64,000 bases of DNA, taken from contig NZ_JNIM01000001.1 of the NCBI RefSeq assembly GCF_000702505.1, forward strand, positions 5,308,327 through 5,372,326. Direction: 5' to 3'. Within the stretch, counting starts at the first letter, position 1. The number at the start of each line of letters is the position of its first letter. Source of the DNA: Thermogemmatispora carboxidivorans (GTDB lineage: Bacteria; Chloroflexota; Ktedonobacteria; Ktedonobacterales; Ktedonobacteraceae). Of the stretch, positions 7,193 to 17,050 are shown in pieces. The notes beneath the pieces are model-generated. The model worked only from the letters and a program-made list of their open reading frames with translations. It ran no database searches and had not been told where the DNA came from. Made by a program: the position numbers and the translations under genes.

Positions 7193-10100
7193 ATGTGTGC
7201 CCGCGCTCTTCGCCTTCTGGCAACAATGGGGACGATGGTTCTGGCCCAGACACTCTTCGTCGGCTGGTCCATGACTGTTCCAGGCACGCTCTCCTCCGGC
7301 GGGCCCGCGCAGTCGATAGGCGCTCGGACAGCGCCAGGGCTGATGACGGTGGCTCTCCTCGCTGGCTCTCCCAGCGGCGGCGCCTGGTGGGAAAATACGC
7401 CCATCGTAGTGGCTTTCATCTCTCTGGTGGGGGCAGTGCTGGCCGCAGCTATCCCTGCCGCTGTTAATCTCTACCTGGGACGCTTGCGCGCCTCTCAGGG
7501 CGAGGAGGAGGCCAATGCCTGGCGCCAGCGGCTCTCTGCTCGCTGTCTGCGCCAGACACTTGAGCAGTATCGAGCAGGGTTACGGGTTGATCCTCGCTTG
7601 ACGCATCTTCAGATTCTTGATATGAACCTTCCTATCAACTTGCTCGATCTCTATATCCGTGTGCGCCTGCACGAGGAGACTCGCCCAGGCTACCAGCTCG
7701 ATGAGGAGCGCTACGGACGCCGGTTGAGCGGTGATCTCGTCGACCTCTGCCGCAGCGGCCATCGCTATTGCGATAGCCAGGTGGCCTCGACGCTCGACCC
7801 GGATGAGGCTATTCGCCGCTATCGCCGGAGCGTGGTGCTGGGCGACCCCGGGGCCGGTAAGACAACCCTCCTGAAGTATCTGGCTTTGCGCTCGCTCTCT
7901 GGCCAACTCGAGGGCCTGCCCGACCTCCCTATCTTCGTCGAGCTGAATACTTTTGTCTCCGCCAGCCCCACCACCATGTCCCACAACATCGATATTATTC
8001 AATTTGCTGCCCGGACTTGGGAGGAGCGCTATCGCATCCCTCGCACGTCTGCGCTGGCGTTGATGCATTCGCGCTTACAGGAAGGGCGCGCACTTCTACT
8101 ACTCGACGCTCTCGATGAGACACTGACTGGCGCCCATAAAGAGGAGGCTGAGTCAACCTATCGTTCTATCGTGATGATGATTGTAGAGCTGGCAACGCGC
8201 TATCCCCAGGTGCCGATCGTGGTGACGGCTCGTAAGGCTGGCTACCATCAGCGCAGCCGCTTGACGGGCTTCCGCGAGCTGGAGGTGCTCGATTTCCGGC
8301 CCGAGGATATTCGCCAGTTCATCCGGCGCTGGCTGGCACTGACCGGCTCTCGGCTGGGTCCCGAGGCCGCGAACGATCTGATCTATCGTCTCGAACGCAG
8401 TCCCCGCGTCCAGGCCCTGGCCGGTAATCCCCTGCTGCTCTCGCTGATCCTCCTGCTCTATGAAGAGCAGCTGGATCTACCAGATCGGCGTGTTGAACTC
8501 TATCGACGCTGCGTGGAAACGCTGCTGACACGTTGGGATAGCAGCCGCGATATTCATCGCCACAGCCAATTTTTGTCTCAGCACAAGCTGCAGTTGCTGG
8601 AGGCTATCGCCTGGCATTTCCACTTGCGTGGCCAGCGCTACTTTCCCGAGGATGAGCTGTTGCAGGAAATCGCTCGCTTCTTGCCGACCATCGGTCTCGA
8701 TCCTGAACAGAGCCAGGAGATCTTCAGCGAGATCATTGGGCAACATACTCTTTTGAAGGAGCAGGCGCGCGGCTGCTATGGCTTTCTTCATTTGACGTTA
8801 CAGGAGTATTTGACTGCTCTCTATGCTGTGGAGCATGGAAAGCTCTTAGAGCTGATTAAACGGCGCGGTAATCCCTGGTGGGAAGAGGTGATTCTGCTCT
8901 ATGCGGGGCGAGTCAGCGATATCAGTCCGCTGCTTCAGCATCTGCTTGGCAATGGTGGGCGGCGGCGTTCCAGCGACGATCTCTTCCATACGAATCTGCT
9001 GTTGGCGGGGCGCTGCCTGGCGATGCGTCCGACGATGCGCGAGAGTGGTCTACGCCAGGAAGTTATCAGCCGCCTCTTTGCCTTACTGACGGCGACACCT
9101 TATCCGCTGGACCGGCGCAACAGTGCAGAGGTGCTGGCGGAGGTCGGTGGCGAGTGGGTCAACATGGGTCTCTTGCACCTGCTAGCTGATGAAGGGGTTG
9201 ACGTTCAGGTGCGGGATGCCATTGCCGATGCTCTGGGGCAGCTTGGGGAGCGCTCACTGGCCCTGCCGCTTATGCATCTCCTGGTCGATGAGCAGCTCGA
9301 TGCTTCGGTGCGCTATGCCATTGCGAATGCCCTGGGGCAGCTTGGGGAGCGTTCGATTGTGCCTCATCTTTTGCGCCTGCTCTCCGATGAGGGGATTGAC
9401 CCTTCGGTGCGCTATGCCATTGCCCACGCTCTGGGCTATCTGGGGGAGCGTTCAATTGCGCCCCAGCTGCTTTGCCTGTTGACGGATGAAGAGGTCGATC
9501 CCTCGGTGCGTGACGCGATTGCGGCGACGCTGGGTCAGCTCGGCGAGCGCTCTGTCGCTCCCCAGTTATTGACCTTGCTGATCGATGAGCGCTTGCCGCT
9601 GTCGCTGCGCCATACGCTGGCGGCGGCCCTGGGTCGGCTTGGCGAGCGCTCCGTCGCTCCCCAGCTGTTGCGTCTGCTCGCCGACGAGCGCTTGCCGCTG
9701 CCGCTGCGCCATGCGATTGCGGCGGCTTTGGCCCGCCTGGGTGAGCGTAGCCTGATTCCCCAGCTCTTGGGCCTGCTTGACAATGAATATATCGACCGTT
9801 CGGTACGTCATGCTATTGCGGTGGTGCTGGGTTACCTGGGGGAGCGTTCGGTCATTCCTTTGTTGCTGCAGCTGCTGGCCGACGAAGAGGTTGAGCTGCC
9901 AGTGCGTGAGGCGATCGCTGGGGCTTTGGGCCATTTGAGCGAGCGCTGGGTGGTGCCGCAATTGTTGACGCTGCTGGCCGATCGGCGGCGCGGCTCCTGG
10001 ATGCGAGAGGCGATTGCCCGTACGCTGGGCAATTTGGGCGAGCGCAGCGTGGGCCCTTATTTGCTGGCGCTGCTGAGCGATGAAGAGGTGGAGCTGCCAG

Positions 10101-10390
10101 TGCGCTGCACCATCGCCCATACGCTGGGGCAGCTGGGGGAGCGTTCGATCGTTCCTCAGCTGTTGCATCTGCTCTGTCGCGAGGAGGAAGACAAGTACTT
10201 GCGCCGGGCCCTGGCGGAGGCGCTCGGGCAGCTCGCCCAGGATCAGGAGACCCTGCAGACGCTGACGGGGCTGCTCCAGGATACGGATATCGCCGATGCC
10301 ATCTACGAGGCGCTCTGGAGGATCAGTCGCCGTCTGGGCGTGCGCCTGATGCCAGGCCAGGGATGCGTACGGATTGAGGCTATCCCCTAG
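7193..10390 (+). CDS. Membrane-anchored NACHT NTPase with HEAT repeats (STAND/NLR-like)
   Basis: The start at 7193 (GAGG 5 bases upstream) gives 1065 aa; an upstream in-frame start at 7076 would add 39 residues. Two hydrophobic helices (about 5-27 and 70-95) place the following NACHT module in the cytoplasm. Walker A is GDPGAGKTT (about 217-225), Walker B LLLLDALDETL (about 301-311), the pattern of NACHT-type STAND ATPases. After the winged-helix region (motif PWWEEV) the C-terminal third holds about eleven HEAT-like repeats of 33 residues, each carrying a version of LGERS. STAND proteins usually use such repeats to sense a ligand and the NTPase to oligomerise. It probably acts as a signalling or defence switch at the membrane; no catalytic effector domain is seen. 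Related to 24951-28640. Confidence 0.85.
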   Translation: MCARALRLLATMGTMVLAQTLFVGWSMTVPGTLSSGGPAQSIGARTAPGLMTVALLAGSPSGGAWWENTPIVVAFISLVGAVLAAAIPAAVNLYLGRLRASQGEEEANAWRQRLSARCLRQTLEQYRAGLRVDPRLTHLQILDMNLPINLLDLYIRVRLHEETRPGYQLDEERYGRRLSGDLVDLCRSGHRYCDSQVASTLDPDEAIRRYRRSVVLGDPGAGKTTLLKYLALRSLSGQLEGLPDLPIFVELNTFVSASPTTMSHNIDIIQFAARTWEERYRIPRTSALALMHSRLQEGRALLLLDALDETLTGAHKEEAESTYRSIVMMIVELATRYPQVPIVVTARKAGYHQRSRLTGFRELEVLDFRPEDIRQFIRRWLALTGSRLGPEAANDLIYRLERSPRVQALAGNPLLLSLILLLYEEQLDLPDRRVELYRRCVETLLTRWDSSRDIHRHSQFLSQHKLQLLEAIAWHFHLRGQRYFPEDELLQEIARFLPTIGLDPEQSQEIFSEIIGQHTLLKEQARGCYGFLHLTLQEYLTALYAVEHGKLLELIKRRGNPWWEEVILLYAGRVSDISPLLQHLLGNGGRRRSSDDLFHTNLLLAGRCLAMRPTMRESGLRQEVISRLFALLTATPYPLDRRNSAEVLAEVGGEWVNMGLLHLLADEGVDVQVRDAIADALGQLGERSLALPLMHLLVDEQLDASVRYAIANALGQLGERSIVPHLLRLLSDEGIDPSVRYAIAHALGYLGERSIAPQLLCLLTDEEVDPSVRDAIAATLGQLGERSVAPQLLTLLIDERLPLSLRHTLAAALGRLGERSVAPQLLRLLADERLPLPLRHAIAAALARLGERSLIPQLLGLLDNEYIDRSVRHAIAVVLGYLGERSVIPLLLQLLADEEVELPVREAIAGALGHLSERWVVPQLLTLLADRRRGSWMREAIARTLGNLGERSVGPYLLALLSDEEVELPVRCTIAHTLGQLGERSIVPQLLHLLCREEEDKYLRRALAEALGQLAQDQETLQTLTGLLQDTDIADAIYEALWRISRRLGVRLMPGQGCVRIEAIP
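9172..10233 (+). repeat. Eleven 99-bp in-frame repeats encoding HEAT units
   Basis: The coding sequence repeats every 99 bases; for example GGGGAGCG recurs at 9244 and 9343. Units keep the protein pattern LGERS-x2-P-x-LL-x-LL and R-x-AIA-x-ALG. Variation concentrates at a few positions in the loop between helices, which suggests recent expansion by unit duplication. Confidence 0.75.
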
Positions 10391-10409
10391 TGATTGGGGA
10401 GGATGGCGC

Positions 10410-13010
10410 TTACATGGTGCTCACCGGGTCGATGTCGATATGCCAGCCCGGGGGGATGGTGATGGCACGTAGCAGGGGACGCAGATCGGGGCCGCGCGCG
10501 ATCATCTGCCAGCGGAATTCGTCGCGGATGCGTTCCATGACTGCCGGGGCTGGTCCCACAATGTCGGTTTCTTCTAACTCCAGCTCGGCAATAGCGCGAT
10601 CGAGCTGCTCGCGCAAGAGCAGGGCCTCGTTCTGGGCGCGACGGCGGTTGGTATGGCTATAGGTGAACTTGACAAATTGGCGGAAAGGGGGATAGGCGTA
10701 GCGCTGACGCAGGATGATCTCAGCAGCGTAGAACTCATGGTAGGCGTGGCGCGAGGCAGTTTCAATGGCAAAGTGCTCCGGGTTGAAGGTCTGGATGATG
10801 ACGAGTCCTGACTCGCTGCCGCGCCCAGCCCGGCCCGCCACCTGGGTGAGGAGGGTGAAGGCGCGCTCCGTGGCGGCGAAGTCCGGTAGCATGAGGGCGA
10901 TGTCGGCGGCGACCACCCCCACCAGGGTCACCCCTGGCAGATCGAGGCCCTTGGCGATCATCTGGGTGCCGATCAATATGTCGGCTTCGTGATTGGCAAA
11001 GCGGTCCAGAAGCTGCTCATGGGCGCGCCGCGTGCGAGCCGTGTCGCGGTCCCAGCGCAGCAGTCGAGCCTGGGGAAAGGTCTGCTGGATCGCCTGCTCC
11101 ACTTTCTCGGTGCCGATGCCGAAGTAGCGCAGGCCATGATTGTTACAGTGGGGACAGCGTGTCAAGACAGGGCGTCGAAGATTGCAGTAGTGGCAGAGGA
11201 GGATGCGCTCAGTGGCGTGATAGGTCAGCGGTACGTCGCAGTGCTCGCACATGGCGACATAGCCGCACTCGCGGCAGAGAACACAGCTGGCTGCTCCTCG
11301 ACGATTGAGGTAGAGAATGGCCTGCTGGCGTCGGGCGAGGACGTTCTCCAGCTCGCTGCGCAGACGACGACTGAGGATGCTGGTGTTGCCAGCATGCAGC
11401 TCGCTGCGCAGGTCGACGATTTCCACGGGGGGCAGGGGGACCCCGATGCGCTCGGGCAGCTCCACCAGTTGATAGGCTCCCTGTTGGGCACGGTAGAAGC
11501 TGGTTACGGACGGGGTAGCGCTGCCCAGGACGACGGGAATGTCGAGAAGCCGCCCCAGGGTGCAGGCTACCTCGCGCGCGTGGTAGGTGGGACGACGCTC
11601 CTCCTGCTTGTAGGCCGTCTCGTGCTCTTCGTCAAGGATGATGATGCCCAGGTCAGGCAGAGGGACAAAGAGGGCAGAGCGCGAGCCGAGGACGACATCC
11701 ACCTGGCCGGCCCGAATGCGCCGCCATTCATCGTAGCGCTCGCCCGGGCTGAGGGCACTGTGGATAATGGCGACCCGTCCCGGGAAGCGCCCGGCAATAC
11801 GCTGGATGGCCTGGGCTGTAATGGCGATCTCAGGGACGAGCACGAGGCCTTTCTGACCACGGGCAATGAGGGCCGCCAGGGCCTGCAGATAGACCTCGGT
11901 CTTGCCGCTGCCTGTGACCCCATGCAGGAGCAGGGGACGCTGAGAAGCTTCAGGGGCAAGGATGGCGCGCACGGCAGCCTCCTGGGCAGACGTCAGCCGC
12001 AGGGGAGAGCTGGGCACAATGGGGCGCTCTCGCAACGGATCACGCCGTACTTCTACGTCCTCTTCAATCGCGAGAACGCCCTCAGCAACGAGCTGTTGCA
12101 GCTGGGTCTGGGTGAGGCCGCTGGCGCGCGCCAGGCGACTCGGTGTCCAGAGTACATCGGGCGGGCTATGTTCGAGCAAGTCAATGGCAGCCAGCGCGCG
12201 CAGGGCCCGCTGGCTCTCTTGACCCTGACCACCCCTTGCCGCCGCAATGGGGGCTTGGGCGGCAGATCCCACAACCGACAGGGGAGCCGCCGAAGGTGGA
12301 CGCCGGCGCAGAGAGGGAGAGGGAGGCAGCAGGTCCACAGGTGTGCCCGACGTCGCAGCGGTCACCGGATACTGCGGCAGGCTTTCCGCTAGCTGACGCT
12401 TCCAGGCGGCCAGCTCCTCTCCAGCCAGGCAGAGTCGAACGGCACGCTGACGCCGCGGACGTAGACGCGGCTCTGCCAAACGCGGCACGCGCTCAATCAG
12501 GCCGCTGGTCACTGCCTCCTTGAGCAGGGCACGGGCGCGCGTAGGACCTAGCATAGCCTGCAGACGGGCCACATCAATCTCGCCTTCATCCAGGAGTAGA
12601 CCGATCAGAGCCTGGAGCGACAGCGAGGCTGTCTCACGCGGCTCTGTGTTGACGAGAGTTAGCACAGCACGCGACCCCTGCAGTAGACCAGGTGGGAGCA
12701 TGAGCTGCACAACCAGCGCCAGCGAGGTGACATAGTAGTCGGCCATCCACTCCGCCAGAGCGCGCTGATGGGACAAGAGCACCGGCTGCGGGTCAAGCAG
12801 CGCATGCACGGGACGCAGCGTCTCTGGCAGGCTGTGCTCGCAGGACCCCACCAGTTGCCAGATGATACCTTCGACCAGTCGTTCCCCATAGGGGACGGCC
12901 ACCAGCTGGCCCGGCTGAAGCTCTCCCTCCAGCTCCGCCGGCACCTCATAGGTCAGCAGCGGTCGCTCGCCCTGCCAACTGGCGGCCACGGTCAGCACTT
13001 CCGCAAACAC
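10410..13010 (-). CDS. priA: Primosomal protein N' (PriA helicase)
   Basis: PriA is the 3'-to-5' helicase that reloads the replisome at stalled forks. The 866-aa product has an N-terminal DNA-binding region, Walker A TGSGKTEVY near residue 369, a DEEH box, and eight zinc-binding Cys between about 577 and 620 (CRECGYVAMCEHCD, CHYCN, CPHCN), followed by the C-terminal helicase motifs (GTQMIAKGLDLPGV, AGRAGRG). A Pro/Ser-rich insert near residues 215-265 is longer than in well-studied homologues. The start is GTG and shares its first base with the TAG stop of mutL, so the two are translationally coupled. Confidence 0.95.
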   Translation of the reverse strand: MFAEVLTVAASWQGERPLLTYEVPAELEGELQPGQLVAVPYGERLVEGIIWQLVGSCEHSLPETLRPVHALLDPQPVLLSHQRALAEWMADYYVTSLALVVQLMLPPGLLQGSRAVLTLVNTEPRETASLSLQALIGLLLDEGEIDVARLQAMLGPTRARALLKEAVTSGLIERVPRLAEPRLRPRRQRAVRLCLAGEELAAWKRQLAESLPQYPVTAATSGTPVDLLPPSPSLRRRPPSAAPLSVVGSAAQAPIAAARGGQGQESQRALRALAAIDLLEHSPPDVLWTPSRLARASGLTQTQLQQLVAEGVLAIEEDVEVRRDPLRERPIVPSSPLRLTSAQEAAVRAILAPEASQRPLLLHGVTGSGKTEVYLQALAALIARGQKGLVLVPEIAITAQAIQRIAGRFPGRVAIIHSALSPGERYDEWRRIRAGQVDVVLGSRSALFVPLPDLGIIILDEEHETAYKQEERRPTYHAREVACTLGRLLDIPVVLGSATPSVTSFYRAQQGAYQLVELPERIGVPLPPVEIVDLRSELHAGNTSILSRRLRSELENVLARRQQAILYLNRRGAASCVLCRECGYVAMCEHCDVPLTYHATERILLCHYCNLRRPVLTRCPHCNNHGLRYFGIGTEKVEQAIQQTFPQARLLRWDRDTARTRRAHEQLLDRFANHEADILIGTQMIAKGLDLPGVTLVGVVAADIALMLPDFAATERAFTLLTQVAGRAGRGSESGLVIIQTFNPEHFAIETASRHAYHEFYAAEIILRQRYAYPPFRQFVKFTYSHTNRRRAQNEALLLREQLDRAIAELELEETDIVGPAPAVMERIRDEFRWQMIARGPDLRPLLRAITIPPGWHIDIDPVSTM

Positions 13011-15088
13011 TAGCGCCTCCCGAATTCGCGTTCTAGAGCACCAGCGCTGAAGTGGATGGTTGTCGGTCGGCCATGACAGCAGCTAAACGGTGCGCGTGTG
13101 TGGGCAAGCTGCTCGACCAGTTCGCGCATTTCGCTGCTGGTCAGAAAATAGTTGGCTTTAATAGCCGCCTTACAAGCGATGTTGGCAAGGGCATGCTCCT
13201 CCCAGGTCTGGCTGTAGCCATCGTGTTCGGGGGCGGTCACTTCCCTGAGCAGCTCCTGCAGGGAGCGCGCGCTGAGCTGCTTGGCGAGCACAGAAGGCAC
13301 AGCACGCGCCAGGACCTGCCCGTGATCAAGCAGCTCTAGTTCGAAGCCCAGGCCACGCAGATCGTCGAGACGCTCCTCGATGGCTTCCAACTCAGCAGGC
13401 GAGAGGTCAAGGCGCAGAGGAGTCAGAAGCATCTGAGCAAGCGAAGTCTGCTCCTGGCGGGCGGCCAGCATGCGCTCCAGGATAATGCGTTCGTGAGCGG
13501 CATGCTGATCAATCAAATAGAGGCCATCGCGCCCCTCCGCCACAATATAGCTCTGGAGCAGTTGCCCTATGACTCGTAGCTCAGGAAAATGGCTGTGCTC
13601 CTGGCGAGGTCCGGGCTGCACAGCAGGGGCAGGCAAGACCTCAGCCGGGGCAAGCGGAGCAGCCAGAGCAGGCCCCTCTTCCCTAGACAGGGCATCCTCG
13701 ACAGCCTGCTTTTGCTTCTGCTCCGGCTCCGTGCCGCCCGTTGCAGGCTGCCCAGAGCGGCGGGACACGCCTGTCAGCGCCTGGCGCCCATGCCCTGGTT
13801 CACCCTGCTGGGGGCGCAGATGGCTTTGCCAAAGGCGCGACTGCAGAGCGGTTCGCTCCCCGCGTTCCTCCTCACTGACCGTCAACCAGGGGTTATCAAG
13901 GGGAAAAGCATGCTGCAGCACAGTCACTTCCGGAGTTGCCTCCGGTTTCAACGAGGCTGCCTGCTCCTCTTCTGTGGACTCTTCTGGTGGCTGGGACAAC
14001 GACGCAGCGGAGACTGGAGGTGATCCCGCAGCGGCGCTGCCCACAGCCGCAGGGGCGGACTGCTGTGCCGCCTGCCAGCTGGGAGCCTCAGCCTCTTCCA
14101 GGACGGCGCGCCGCACAGCGCGCATCAACTCGGCGTAGACCCGACGCTCGCGCAGGAAGCGAATCTCCGTCTTGGCGGGGTGAACATTGACATCGATCTG
14201 GGATGGATCTACCTGTATGTTGATGACCGCCAGAGGATGACGTCCGCTGAGCAGCAGGGTTCGATAGGCCTCTTCCACAGCGGCAATCAGTAAGCGGCTG
14301 TGAACCCACCGGCGATTGACAAAGAAAGAGAGATACTGGCGCGTGCTCTTATAACACGCAGGCCGGCTGACATAGCCGCTGATCGCTGGGCGCTCGGGAT
14401 CATCGGCAGGCTGGCCACTGAGCGGCACCATCTGCCTGGCCACCGCTGGACCATACATCTGCACCAGCACCGTCGCCAGTTGACCATCGCCTGGAGTCGT
14501 AAAGACTTCACGCCCCTCGCTGGTGACGGTAAAGCGAATCTCGGGATAGGCTAGAGCATACTGCTGGAGCAGATGCAAGCAGTGACTAACCTCCGTCTGG
14601 CGGCTCTTCAGAAACTTCAGACGCGCCGGCACCGCACTGAACAGGTTGCGCACCGTGACAATGGTGCCCTCGGGCGAGGCAGCAGGACCGACTGCCGAAA
14701 TTTGCCCATTGCAGGCGCTCACCTGAGCGCCCTGGGCGCCACTGCGGGGACGGCTGATCAAAACCACCTCAGCCACCGCAGCAATGCTCGCCAGCGCCTC
14801 CCCACGGAAGCCCAGCGAGCGAATACGCTCCAGATCCTCCACCGTGCTGACTTTACTCGTAGCATGACGCGCCAGGGCTAACGGCAGCTCCTCTGCAGGA
14901 ATACCGCAGCCATTGTCGCTCACCCGTATCAGCTGCAGACCGCCACGGATGAGATCAACACGGATCTGCGAGGCACCGGCATCAATGCTGTTCTCGATTA
15001 ATTCTTTCACAACCGAGGCGGGGCGCTCCACCACCTCGCCAGCGGCGATTTTGGCTGCGACCTCCGGGGCCAGTTGGCGAATCGGCAT
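13010..15088 (-). CDS. mutL: DNA mismatch repair protein MutL
   Basis: MutL couples mismatch recognition to strand incision. The 692-aa product has the N-terminal GHKL ATPase (IAAGEVVERPASVVKELIEN, DNGCGI, LGFRGEAL), a transducer domain, a long Pro/Ala/Glu-rich linker at about 335-500, and a C-terminal dimerisation domain with the endonuclease motif DQHAAHERIILE (about 525-536). A metal-binding CCHGRP stands where CPHGRP is usual. Presence of the endonuclease motif indicates incision without MutH. No mutS is present in the window. It is followed directly by priA with a one-base overlap. An extended -10 promoter lies at 15288-15296. Confidence 0.95.
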   Translation of the reverse strand: MPIRQLAPEVAAKIAAGEVVERPASVVKELIENSIDAGASQIRVDLIRGGLQLIRVSDNGCGIPAEELPLALARHATSKVSTVEDLERIRSLGFRGEALASIAAVAEVVLISRPRSGAQGAQVSACNGQISAVGPAASPEGTIVTVRNLFSAVPARLKFLKSRQTEVSHCLHLLQQYALAYPEIRFTVTSEGREVFTTPGDGQLATVLVQMYGPAVARQMVPLSGQPADDPERPAISGYVSRPACYKSTRQYLSFFVNRRWVHSRLLIAAVEEAYRTLLLSGRHPLAVINIQVDPSQIDVNVHPAKTEIRFLRERRVYAELMRAVRRAVLEEAEAPSWQAAQQSAPAAVGSAAAGSPPVSAASLSQPPEESTEEEQAASLKPEATPEVTVLQHAFPLDNPWLTVSEEERGERTALQSRLWQSHLRPQQGEPGHGRQALTGVSRRSGQPATGGTEPEQKQKQAVEDALSREEGPALAAPLAPAEVLPAPAVQPGPRQEHSHFPELRVIGQLLQSYIVAEGRDGLYLIDQHAAHERIILERMLAARQEQTSLAQMLLTPLRLDLSPAELEAIEERLDDLRGLGFELELLDHGQVLARAVPSVLAKQLSARSLQELLREVTAPEHDGYSQTWEEHALANIACKAAIKANYFLTSSEMRELVEQLAHTRAPFSCCHGRPTTIHFSAGALEREFGRR

Positions 15089-15287
15089 AGGGCAGACTCT
15101 TCCTTCACTGCTTCACTGCTTCGCTGCTGAAGCGAGCTGGGAGAAACACGCTCCTCCAGGCTGCTCCCGCCCTCGCTCCACTCCTCAGATAAGCTTCCTC
15201 GGCCTGGCCTCTTTCCCCCTCACGGATCAGCGCCAAAGCAGATCAGCTCAGGTCAGGCCAGGCAAGAACGAGTGTTCGTGCTGACTG

Positions 15288-15296
15288 ATTATACCA
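15288..15296 (-). promoter_or_regulatory. Extended -10 promoter for mutL-priA
   Basis: On the minus strand the sequence reads TGGTATAAT, a perfect TATAAT with the extended TGn element. No good -35 is visible, as is common for extended -10 promoters. It lies about 200 bases upstream of mutL. Confidence 0.5.
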
Positions 15297-15458
15297 TAGG
15301 ATCGCCCCTTGTGCGCGCTGTGAACCAGGCTCCGCGTTCGACTGGGGGCGGGCTTGCTCGTCGTCGTAGTTCCCGGGCAGGACAAGCCGCAGTAGCCTTT
15401 TTGGGCCTCAAGTGTCGCTGGCCCCTCACCTGACGGCCCCCAGGAAGAAATATAACTA

Positions 15459-15483
15459 TTTATCTATGCTTCGTATAGATAAA
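15459..15483. promoter_or_regulatory. Inverted repeat, candidate operator
   Basis: TTTATCTAT and ATAGATAAA form a perfect 9-bp inverted repeat around 7 bases, in an AT-rich island about 110 bases upstream of the regulator gene at 15595. It could be an operator of that regulator or a hairpin. Confidence 0.35.
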
Positions 15484-15594
15484 AGATGTACTGCCCATAA
15501 TTTTAACGGAATTTTAATGGCCGAGGTCGGAGGAGCATGCTATAGTTAGGTAAGGAGCGGTGCGTAGCTATTGAGAGGGTCCAAGGAAGGAAGA

Positions 15595-16620
15595 ATGTAC
15601 GAGCCTCACCGATGGCATGAATTTCTGAGCAGCATCGAAGACAATCCTCAAGAGCAAATGCGCTTATTAGAAGCAGCAGGTATTTCCCCCATGACCCTGA
15701 CACGCTGGGTCGCCGGCGAAGAATCTCCCTGTCCTTACGCACTCTATCGTCTCTTCTGTGCCTTACCAGATCACCATCAAGGGCTGTTAGAGGAAGTAGC
15801 GCGGGAATTTGCCCTATTGAGCCGGGGCGACCAGGGGTCCACTCTCTGCAGCGAGGCTCAGGAGATCGCGCCTGTCTTCTATGACCGCGTCTTGAATGCC
15901 GCGCTGAGGGTGCCGATGCCGCTACGCACCTGGGCGATCAGCAACCTTGTGCTGCAGCAGGCCACCATTCATCTGGACCCTCGGCGTCAGGGGCTGAGCT
16001 TAATAATTGTGCGCTGCATGCCGCCCTCACGTGGCGGATGCGTGCGCAGTCTGCGTACGGCGCTAGTCAACGACAGCCGGCGCTGGCAGCTCAGTTCTCA
16101 GAGCGAAGCCTGCTTTTATGGCAGCGAGTCCCTGGCTGGTCATGCCGTCTCCATCGCTCGCACGGTCATCTTCCAGGTACCAATCCAGGCTTCGCTTGCG
16201 CTCCCCACTGCTGGCCTGGAGCCGTTGGTGCAGGATGAGGCTCTCAGTGCAGTGGCCTGTCCGATTGTCCGTGCTCGTCGCGTTGCTGGCTGCTTGCTGG
16301 CTGTGAGCAGTCGGCTGCAGCTGCAAGCTCAGGAACGGCTCTCTCTTCTGCACAAATACAGGGACTTGCTGTTGCTTGCCTTTGAACCTGAAGAATTCTA
16401 TCCTATTGACCTGATTCGCCTGTACAGGTTGCCACCGCTGGAGGTGCAAAAGCCCTTGCTCTCGGGTCTGCGTCGCCGTGTCGCCCGGATGATGAGCGAG
16501 GCCACACGTCAGCACCATCCGCTTGACGTCAGTCAGGCTGAGGCGCTGACCTGGTGCCAACTTGAAGAGGAGCTCCTCGCGCAGGTAGCTCCCGCCAGCG
16601 AGGAGAGCGACGAGTTGTAA
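15595..16620 (+). CDS. HTH-GAF-like transcriptional regulator
   Basis: The ATG at 15595 follows GGAAGGAAG and gives 341 aa; a TTG eight codons earlier is less likely. Residues about 8-45 resemble a Cro/XRE-like helix-turn-helix (LEAAGISPMTLTRWVAGEES). The central region (about 95-265) looks like a GAF domain, with alternating strands and a final segment VACPIVRARRVAGCLLAVSS. The C-terminal 60 residues are helical. GAF domains bind small ligands, so this is probably a ligand-responsive DNA-binding protein of a type expanded in Ktedonobacteria. The partner ligand is unknown. It stands alone and transcribes divergently from mutL. Confidence 0.6.
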   Translation: MYEPHRWHEFLSSIEDNPQEQMRLLEAAGISPMTLTRWVAGEESPCPYALYRLFCALPDHHQGLLEEVAREFALLSRGDQGSTLCSEAQEIAPVFYDRVLNAALRVPMPLRTWAISNLVLQQATIHLDPRRQGLSLIIVRCMPPSRGGCVRSLRTALVNDSRRWQLSSQSEACFYGSESLAGHAVSIARTVIFQVPIQASLALPTAGLEPLVQDEALSAVACPIVRARRVAGCLLAVSSRLQLQAQERLSLLHKYRDLLLLAFEPEEFYPIDLIRLYRLPPLEVQKPLLSGLRRRVARMMSEATRQHHPLDVSQAEALTWCQLEEELLAQVAPASEESDEL

Positions 16621-17050
16621 GCCGCTCCCAGGGATTTGCGAGGGTCATAGTGCTTATGATGCACCCCTCGCATCCCCTGTTATCCTCTCCTTGCGATCCT
16701 GTCCCTTTCTCACCCCTTGTCAGGCTCTTCGGCTCCTGGCCATCTCAGCGTTCAACGCCTGTTCCCCCTCAGCACTGCCACTCTGGTCAGTGCCCGCCTC
16801 CAGCTACTGTTGTGCCAATATTGAAGAATTATGATACACTATGGTCGGTCCTGCTTCTCCTCTGGACGTTTGGCAAGGTCTGACGTCTATCTCAGTAGAG
16901 AGCATGTGAGTACTTCCTCCCCAATAGCCCGGTCTCAGCGCAACCGAGGGCCGGAGTAACCGCCATGAGGTAGGCTCGTCCAGCCGGTCCGGTCAGCCCA
17001 GCCGGTCGGCCCTACTCATGGGCAGCAAGGTCAGAGAGTGGGACACACCA
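16621..17050. other. Intergenic region
   Basis: About 430 bases with several short repeats of CAGCCGGTC type near 16980-17010. A possible promoter around 16810-16838 (TTGTGC, GATACA, 17-base spacer) is weak. No RNA gene was recognised. Confidence 0.4.

Larger units (their letters stand above)
15089..15594. other. Divergent intergenic region mutL / HTH-GAF regulator
   Basis: About 500 bases. It holds the mutL promoter (15288-15296), a hairpin (15459-15483) and, near 15541-15546, TATAGT as a possible -10 for the regulator. The stretch 15445-15520 is AT-rich compared with its surroundings. Confidence 0.5.

Noticed and set aside
9172..10233. Regular 99-bp repeats as a CRISPR-like array
   Set aside because: The units are in frame and encode HEAT repeats; there are no unique spacers between constant repeats.
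10989..12392. 467-codon plus-strand frame opposite priA
   Set aside because: It is the antisense of a clear PriA gene, with no ribosome-binding site and low-complexity composition caused by GC-rich codon bias.
16810..16838. Promoter upstream of the zinc-ribbon/BACON gene
   Set aside because: Both hexamers are poor matches and sit more than 200 bases from the start, so I did not list it as a feature.
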